A stretch of DNA of 9,898 nucleotides, taken from contig CALBHK010000279.1 in NCBI GenBank assembly GCA_937894565.1, positions 1 through 9,898 of the forward strand, given 5' to 3'. Positions within the stretch are counted from its first letter, which is position 1. Every line of letters begins with the position of its first letter. The DNA comes from an uncultured Chlamydiae bacterium (GTDB taxonomy: Bacteria; Chlamydiota; Chlamydiia; Chlamydiales; CALBHK01). The position numbers and the translations under genes were made by a program. Shown one piece after another: positions 5,476-9,898 of this stretch. The notes below the pieces were generated by a model. It was given only the letters and a program-made list of their open reading frames with translations. It was not told where the DNA came from and made no database searches.

Positions 5476-7683
5476 TCATTGTGAGAGTCTGTTTTGGTTA
5501 TTTGCGTTCACTACATCGAGTGCCTGAGAGTGCTGCATAGCCATTTTTTTCTCTTGTACTTCAAGTTCATACGGGTGCTTCTTCACGTAGAAATCGAACT
5601 CGGCTTGTAGCTCTGCAAGCTTAGCTTGGATCTCGGCTGCGATTCGTTCTTTTTCCGTGTTCATCCGGGCTCCTTCCACGGCTACCCCGGCATCTGCATT
5701 GCCTTTAGCCACTGACTGCTGTATTTCGATTTGACGCTGATGTGCTTGTTGTTGAGCCCGGCTGATTGCGAGAAGCATGATCACTTGAGCTTTAGTCAGG
5801 TCTCCTTGTTCAATCGACCTAAGAACAGCAATAAAAGCCTCTGGAGGAATAGTGTCTTTGCGTTCCATGAGATTCTGCATGAGCATGTTCTTCATTTCCT
5901 GCGTTTCGATCTCTACGTCAACAAGAAACTCTTCAGTTGCGAAATCACGGCCTGCGCTGACGACTGTTAAGTTGTAGCCGTCTTTCTTGATCCCTAGATC
6001 CTGTGGCCCATAAGCCAAGACTGTTTGTTGTTGTCTTAACACGACGTATTTCATCATCAACTTTCGAAAGTTAACGTATGTCGAAAGAAGTGGTCTGATA
6101 ATTGAGTTTGAAGACTGCTGGAGACCGATGGCGACCGTTTTTAACATATCAGGCGTTGCTCCGTCTACGAGCTCGTTCATGCCTGTGGCAGACCTTATGT
6201 TGTTGATGTTATCAATTATAGACGATTGAAGAATCTTGAAATCCTCAAGAACCCCTGACTCCATGAACTCGATTGGTTTTCCATAACTTGGGTCATCCTT
6301 GAATTCAGCGTCTCTTTCGAGGATCATGATACCTTCGGTTTGGTATAGGTTGATTAGGTCCTTAATAGTGTAGCTATCCGAACCTATTGAAACAGAATCC
6401 ATGATCATGTCCTTGTATAAAATCATCCGGGGTCCAGGCGCAATTTTGGCTTTTAGAACTCTTAGTTTAAAAACGTCCAACTGGAGATCGTCGTTGTACG
6501 GCATGACCGATTCTGTTATTGACTTATTCTGAGTACAGATAACCGTCATGGGCCAGTACATCCGATCTTTTCCACGAGCCAAAACATCAACTGGGCCAAA
6601 CTCCAAAACCTGATCAGAACCGGGAGCCCAGACGCATTTGTACATTCGCTGAATAATATACTTCTCTACTCGCTTACCTGATTTTTGAGCGCGTTCTGAG
6701 AGGTTAAACCCGGCTGGAACAGACTCAAACTGCCGAGCGCCATTTTTTCTTAAACCTACAACTTTAACTTCGGGGTCAGCGTCAATCCAGTACATTGTCA
6801 CTACCTTGACGTTACGTGGGTTTTTGCCGAATTTGGCGTAGTTGATCTTTTCGCCCCAATCCCACAATACTCCTTCGAACTGTTTGAGTTTTTTGACGTC
6901 ACAGTCAGGGTATTGAGCTTGGAGTTCAGCGAGTGTTTGATATTCCCAATATCCACGGTAATCCCCTTTACGGAAGTCTTCGTGATAGTCTCGCGGAAGA
7001 ATAAAAGTTTGTGGATCTATGTAGACGTACTGGGCGATGCCATTGATGACCTTAAAGTCACTGCCAGCTAAGGCTATGTTGATAAGATCTTCAGCGAACA
7101 TCGGAATCAAAGACTCCATGCCGGAGTTGCGGGTAACAACATCAATGACGTCTTTAGCTACGATTTCTCGTTCTAGCCGAACTCCTCCGAGTTGATCTAA
7201 AACCGATGAGTCTTGGGTTGTCTCAGGCATCGGGTAGTCGTCTCCTACGAAAGCTTTCGTGTTTTCGCTACCCATTAATGCTTGGAGGTTTTTAAGGAAG
7301 TCGCGTTCTCGAACAGCATCGTTGGAGGTGGCGTCCACCCGGGGAGTTAGGATTAACTCCTGGATTTTGGACTTTAGGATATTTTTGTATTTCTGATACT
7401 GATCAGATACCCTCCAAGAAATATTGGCATTATAAACTCTCCGGTCCGCTTTTTTGCGTGGAGGGTCGATGATGTTTCGGTATTGTTCGATGTTTTGGAT
7501 GCCCATGCCGTGATCTCTTAACTCCTTGATGGAAGCCGAAGAATACGACAAAAACCCATTACCAACCATGCACTGGTTGTCGGCATAGCTTCCATAGAAA
7601 TACTTGGCCATCTCAAGGCCGTATTTCTCGTCTCGTGTGTTTATTTCTGGGCGCGGTTGCGCTGATAAAGTTCTGTAGTCCAT
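5476..7683 (-). CDS. Portal protein
   Basis: This 735-residue protein fits the portal, the ring at one capsid vertex through which DNA enters and leaves. It follows the large terminase by 18 bases, as portals normally do. The N-terminal part includes a helical region with RRVYNANISWRVSDQYQKYK (81-100). Residues 485-533 carry a portal-like signature: long helix IIDNINNIR, then SATGMNELVDGATPD, then a further helix leading to NSIIRPLL. This resembles the stem/wing region in which a 'TG...G' segment separates two helices. Residues 583-632 hold a further helical segment (EMKNMLMQNLMERKD). Residues 640-735 are a long helical, Gln/Glu/Lys/Ala-rich tail that may form a coiled C-terminal barrel like that of the phage P22 portal. 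Length is similar to P22-type portals and longer than many siphophage portals. The start at 7683 has no Shine-Dalgarno site. Assignment rests on signature, size and order. Confidence 0.87.
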   Translation of the reverse strand: MDYRTLSAQPRPEINTRDEKYGLEMAKYFYGSYADNQCMVGNGFLSYSSASIKELRDHGMGIQNIEQYRNIIDPPRKKADRRVYNANISWRVSDQYQKYKNILKSKIQELILTPRVDATSNDAVRERDFLKNLQALMGSENTKAFVGDDYPMPETTQDSSVLDQLGGVRLEREIVAKDVIDVVTRNSGMESLIPMFAEDLINIALAGSDFKVINGIAQYVYIDPQTFILPRDYHEDFRKGDYRGYWEYQTLAELQAQYPDCDVKKLKQFEGVLWDWGEKINYAKFGKNPRNVKVVTMYWIDADPEVKVVGLRKNGARQFESVPAGFNLSERAQKSGKRVEKYIIQRMYKCVWAPGSDQVLEFGPVDVLARGKDRMYWPMTVICTQNKSITESVMPYNDDLQLDVFKLRVLKAKIAPGPRMILYKDMIMDSVSIGSDSYTIKDLINLYQTEGIMILERDAEFKDDPSYGKPIEFMESGVLEDFKILQSSIIDNINNIRSATGMNELVDGATPDMLKTVAIGLQQSSNSIIRPLLSTYVNFRKLMMKYVVLRQQQTVLAYGPQDLGIKKDGYNLTVVSAGRDFATEEFLVDVEIETQEMKNMLMQNLMERKDTIPPEAFIAVLRSIEQGDLTKAQVIMLLAISRAQQQAHQRQIEIQQSVAKGNADAGVAVEGARMNTEKERIAAEIQAKLAELQAEFDFYVKKHPYELEVQEKKMAMQHSQALDVVNANNQNRLSQ

Positions 7684-7701
7684 GGTGTATTATTTAGGGG
7701 G

Positions 7702-9768
7702 TCAGTTGTTGTAAAACGCACCTTCACCCCAGGTTTTCTTTTCTTCTTTTTCTCTAACCTCGTCCATGTCGGCGATCTCAGTCCATCCCGTAGAAACAGC
7801 GACGTCAAACTTGGTTCTTTTTTTAGTTTCGAAATACATCCACTGAGTGATGATAAGGGGAATTTTTTCAGCCCAGATGTATTTTGATATGTGAGACGAC
7901 AAAAGCCCAACATAAGTTCCCACTAAAGCATTGGTGGTCTTTGAGCCTTCGCGTCGGTTGTTTCGGGTCACGATTGAGTTAATAATGTCTTCAGGTTCTA
8001 ATTGTAGAAACCCAGGGTAGTTTTTACGCACCCACTGAGTAAGTCCTGGCTTGTCAAGTTCCACATATCCCATCACACCGAAGTACCAAGCTGTCATAAT
8101 GAAGTCTTTATAAAAGTCTTCGGGGTCTTGGTGTCGGAATTTATAAGCACACACGTATTGGTTGGTTTTCATGTCCCATACGTTCTCGACTTCACCGAGT
8201 TCGTTTAAAGTTAACTTTCCAGAGTCTTCGTGGGGCATGTACAACTTTCTTTTAACCGTAAAGGCCCCATCTGATCCCTTGTTAACCACTTCTTCAGTGT
8301 CAAATGGGTCGCATCCCATTCTGTAAAAAGGCTGGTTAAGGGGCAGGTATTTTTTTCCTCGTTTTGAAACTGAGTTTTCTCTAAATGGGAACTGAGAAAA
8401 GTGCCATCTGCCATCTTTGGACCTGACGAACTCGACCTCTGTTCCTGGCTTGCCGCCTTTCCACTGTAGGTTTCCGATTACTACTTCATTATCTACTTTG
8501 TTCCCGTGATGATCTATACCCATCTTGATTTCGTTCAGCCGGGTTTGGCACATCTCTGGGTGGAGCGGGCAGTTTGTCGTTGACTTTGAAAAGGCTTCTT
8601 GGACTGTTTCGGGTTCCTTGCGGTAGAGACTGAGGAGTTCGGTGTAGTTTTTGTCGCGGAGGAGGGAGTCGATGCGGTTTTGGCGGTACTTACGAGCTTC
8701 CTCTATCTTGGGAAAACCATACTCGTCTATCTGCGCATTCTTTTCGTAGCCACGGAAAAGACGGAAAAGACCCGTTTTGGTCATCCCGTTGCCGTCTAGG
8801 TCATTTGGATTTGAGTCGTCCCATAATTTCTCTGCCATTTCGACTGTTGAGTTGTCTGGGTCGTTTTCACTTTTTTCTTCAACCGTGGAGAGCAACAGGG
8901 CCTTACCCACGACAGTCATTCCGTTATTCAAGGTGATGACCCTCCGTATGTTACCGTATTGCTGAAGCACATTCATCTTATAATGTGCTATCTTGAGGCA
9001 TTCGTCCATAGCATAGGTGCCAAGGAAATTTCCGTCATATGCCAAATTGACAGTTGCTCGGTAGCTTATCGATGAGTCAAGAAATTCGCCATCTGAACTC
9101 TCTATAACCTCTCCTCTAGCTTCCTTGAGTTTTTTGACTGTATTCACTTCTGACGGGCGATGGAATTTAAGCTCCTCACTCATCGTTCCTGAGTGCTTCG
9201 GTTTAAAAAAATATGGCATCTTTTTATGTGCTCGAACAATGCGTTCAAATGCCTTTTTTGCCTCTTCATCAGTGTATGATTGCATCCCACTTGGGTAATT
9301 AAAGTAACGTGTAGCGCGTTCATACAGAATGAATAAGGTCTTTTCACTGTCACCCAGTCTGCGTGCCTTGACAAAAAGAGCTCCCAGCGATAATGGGTTG
9401 GGCTCTACGTGCAAATACCAGAATACAAAGAACTCCCAAGCCTCTATCCTGAAGTCTGGGCGCTTGCCTCTAGTAGTCGTCCAGTAATTTAGAAACATCC
9501 AAAATCCACCTGGAATATAGACTGGAATGCCTTTTATAAGCTGCCAATGGCCGTGCTCACGCAAGTGCCATTGAGATGCTGCTAGATTATGGAGCTCTTG
9601 CTGATTCAGTGTCCTAAAGTCTGGCAATTGCTCGTATGAAAATTTCTGCTGACTAATCGGCAGTCTGTAGTTGACCATTTCTTTTTCCAAGGGTTGGTCG
9701 GGCAATTTGATTGTGTATTCATCAAGCTGCATTGTCAAGCCCTGGTTCCATGTCATTTCATACCTCAT
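7702..9768 (-). CDS. terL: Terminase large subunit (packaging ATPase and nuclease)
   Basis: This 688-residue enzyme drives DNA packaging: it docks on the portal, translocates DNA with ATP and cuts the concatemer. The ATPase half shows a deviant Walker A, KARRLGDSEKT (134-144), Walker B LGTYAMDE (249-256, acids D255 and E256), and a coupling motif LLLST (291-295). ETVQEAF (387-393) lies before the nuclease half, where large terminases often have a 'P.T..EAF' segment. The RNase H-like nuclease half has GCDPFDT (485-491, D487), a probable second acid in YVELDKPG (568-575), and a final acid in KFDVAVSTGW (653-662, D655). The start at 9768 overlaps the previous stop as ATGA and gives the longest product. 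An alternative start at Met5 (9756) has GAGGT five bases upstream and would give 684 residues. The small terminase subunit is not seen; it may be the partial gene upstream or lie outside the window. Confidence 0.95.
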   Translation of the reverse strand: MRYEMTWNQGLTMQLDEYTIKLPDQPLEKEMVNYRLPISQQKFSYEQLPDFRTLNQQELHNLAASQWHLREHGHWQLIKGIPVYIPGGFWMFLNYWTTTRGKRPDFRIEAWEFFVFWYLHVEPNPLSLGALFVKARRLGDSEKTLFILYERATRYFNYPSGMQSYTDEEAKKAFERIVRAHKKMPYFFKPKHSGTMSEELKFHRPSEVNTVKKLKEARGEVIESSDGEFLDSSISYRATVNLAYDGNFLGTYAMDECLKIAHYKMNVLQQYGNIRRVITLNNGMTVVGKALLLSTVEEKSENDPDNSTVEMAEKLWDDSNPNDLDGNGMTKTGLFRLFRGYEKNAQIDEYGFPKIEEARKYRQNRIDSLLRDKNYTELLSLYRKEPETVQEAFSKSTTNCPLHPEMCQTRLNEIKMGIDHHGNKVDNEVVIGNLQWKGGKPGTEVEFVRSKDGRWHFSQFPFRENSVSKRGKKYLPLNQPFYRMGCDPFDTEEVVNKGSDGAFTVKRKLYMPHEDSGKLTLNELGEVENVWDMKTNQYVCAYKFRHQDPEDFYKDFIMTAWYFGVMGYVELDKPGLTQWVRKNYPGFLQLEPEDIINSIVTRNNRREGSKTTNALVGTYVGLLSSHISKYIWAEKIPLIITQWMYFETKKRTKFDVAVSTGWTEIADMDEVREKEEKKTWGEGAFYNN
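9762..9766 (-). promoter_or_regulatory. Possible Shine-Dalgarno site for an internal terminase start
   Basis: GAGGT on the minus strand lies five bases before ATG 9756-9754, which is Met5 of the longest terminase frame. It is the only Shine-Dalgarno-like site with good spacing that I found at any gene start in the window. It overlaps the upstream stop codon and the first terminase ATG. It may decide the start, or be coincidental. Confidence 0.25.
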
Positions 9769-9898
9769 CGGTAGTCATTTTTGCCGATCCCAAATTTCTT
9801 CAAGATCTGGTCTACCAGTAAGATCAATTGCCGCAAGCGATTGTCTATGGAGTCCCGAGCAGCCGCAAGCCCAGGCGTAGGGTCCTCCAGAAGTGCAT
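9765..9898 (-). CDS. C-terminal end of an unidentified phage gene upstream of the terminase (5' cut by window edge)
   Basis: A frame enters from the right edge and gives 43 complete codons before TGA at 9767-9765, overlapping the terminase ATG as ATGA. The last residues form a probable amphipathic helix (DSIDNRLRQLILLVDQILKK) followed by FGIGKNDYR. Position directly before the large terminase fits a small terminase subunit or a small accessory packaging gene, but no diagnostic motif is visible. A second minus-strand frame here is also open until 9775. I prefer this one for its helix-like sequence and for the ATGA junction, which recurs at two other gene boundaries in the window. The function is unknown. 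Confidence 0.6.
   Translation of the reverse strand, partial: ALLEDPTPGLAAARDSIDNRLRQLILLVDQILKKFGIGKNDYR

Noticed and set aside
7684..7701. Possible terminator between terminase and portal
   Set aside because: The 18-base gap contains a short C-run but no inverted repeat and no U-tract.
7641..7913. Minus-strand open frame of 90 codons across the terminase-portal junction
   Set aside because: It overlaps the ends of both genes in another frame. The terminase and portal sequences are continuous and convincing without it.
9671..9880. Plus-strand open frame of 69 codons near the right edge
   Set aside because: It is antisense to the terminase start and to the upstream partial gene, and its composition is not protein-like compared with the minus-strand helix.
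9775..9898. Second open minus-strand frame at the right edge, ending at 9775
   Set aside because: It gives a Cys/Gly/Trp-rich segment and ends seven bases before the terminase ATG. The alternative frame gives a clean helix and an ATGA overlap like two other junctions.
1..9898. Stop-codon recoding (TAG or TGA read as an amino acid), known in some Bacteroidota phages
   Set aside because: All full genes are open in the standard code and end neatly at TAA, TAG or TGA next to the following start, so recoding is not needed.
1..9898. tRNA genes, CRISPR arrays, insertion sequences, attachment sites or a hidden defence or retroelement system
   Set aside because: The window is almost fully covered by structural genes with gaps of at most 56 bases. 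No direct repeat arrays, cloverleaf-like segments or recombinase motifs were seen by eye.

Overview
The window looks like the head-assembly module of a tailed double-stranded DNA phage or prophage (Caudoviricetes type). All eight supported genes lie on the minus strand, so transcription runs from high to low coordinates. The host is probably a member of Bacteroidota. This is an inference from three points: none of the complete genes has a convincing Shine-Dalgarno site at its longest start (leaders are A/T-rich), the fibre-like protein carries a GNTGS..DFL-type motif I associate with structural proteins of such phages, and one possible Bacteroidota-type promoter is present. No sequence search was run, so host and family stay open.

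Layout in transcription order: the C-terminal end of an unidentified gene (9765-9898, cut by the window edge); large terminase (7702-9768); portal (5476-7683); a coiled-coil, acidic protein in the scaffold position (4548-5438); major capsid protein (2983-4536); a 285-residue conserved-looking protein of unknown role (2069-2926); a 563-residue beta-rich, fibre-like surface protein (381-2072); and the start of a further structural or connector-type gene (1-384, cut by the window edge). The order terminase, portal, scaffold, capsid, accessory head or neck proteins is the classic DNA-packaging and head-building order. The portal forms the vertex ring, the scaffold guides capsid assembly, the terminase pumps DNA through the portal, and the later genes probably decorate or complete the head.

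The genes are tightly packed. Three junctions are 4-base ATGA stop/start overlaps (9765-9768, 2069-2072, 381-384), which suggests translational coupling. The others have short gaps of 11 to 56 bases. The gap after the capsid gene holds a strong stem-loop, and the gap before the scaffold gene holds a possible promoter. No stretch over 300 bases lacks a gene. I see no tRNA, CRISPR array, insertion sequence, integrase, lysis gene, defence gene or head-maturation protease. Reading frames stay open across whole genes and end in TAA, TAG and TGA, so the standard bacterial code applies.

The window is mainly an ordinary structural module. The points worth a second look are the deviant ATP-binding loop of the terminase, the mosaic fibre protein with its cysteine-rich helical insert, the post-capsid hairpin, and the unidentified 285-residue protein.
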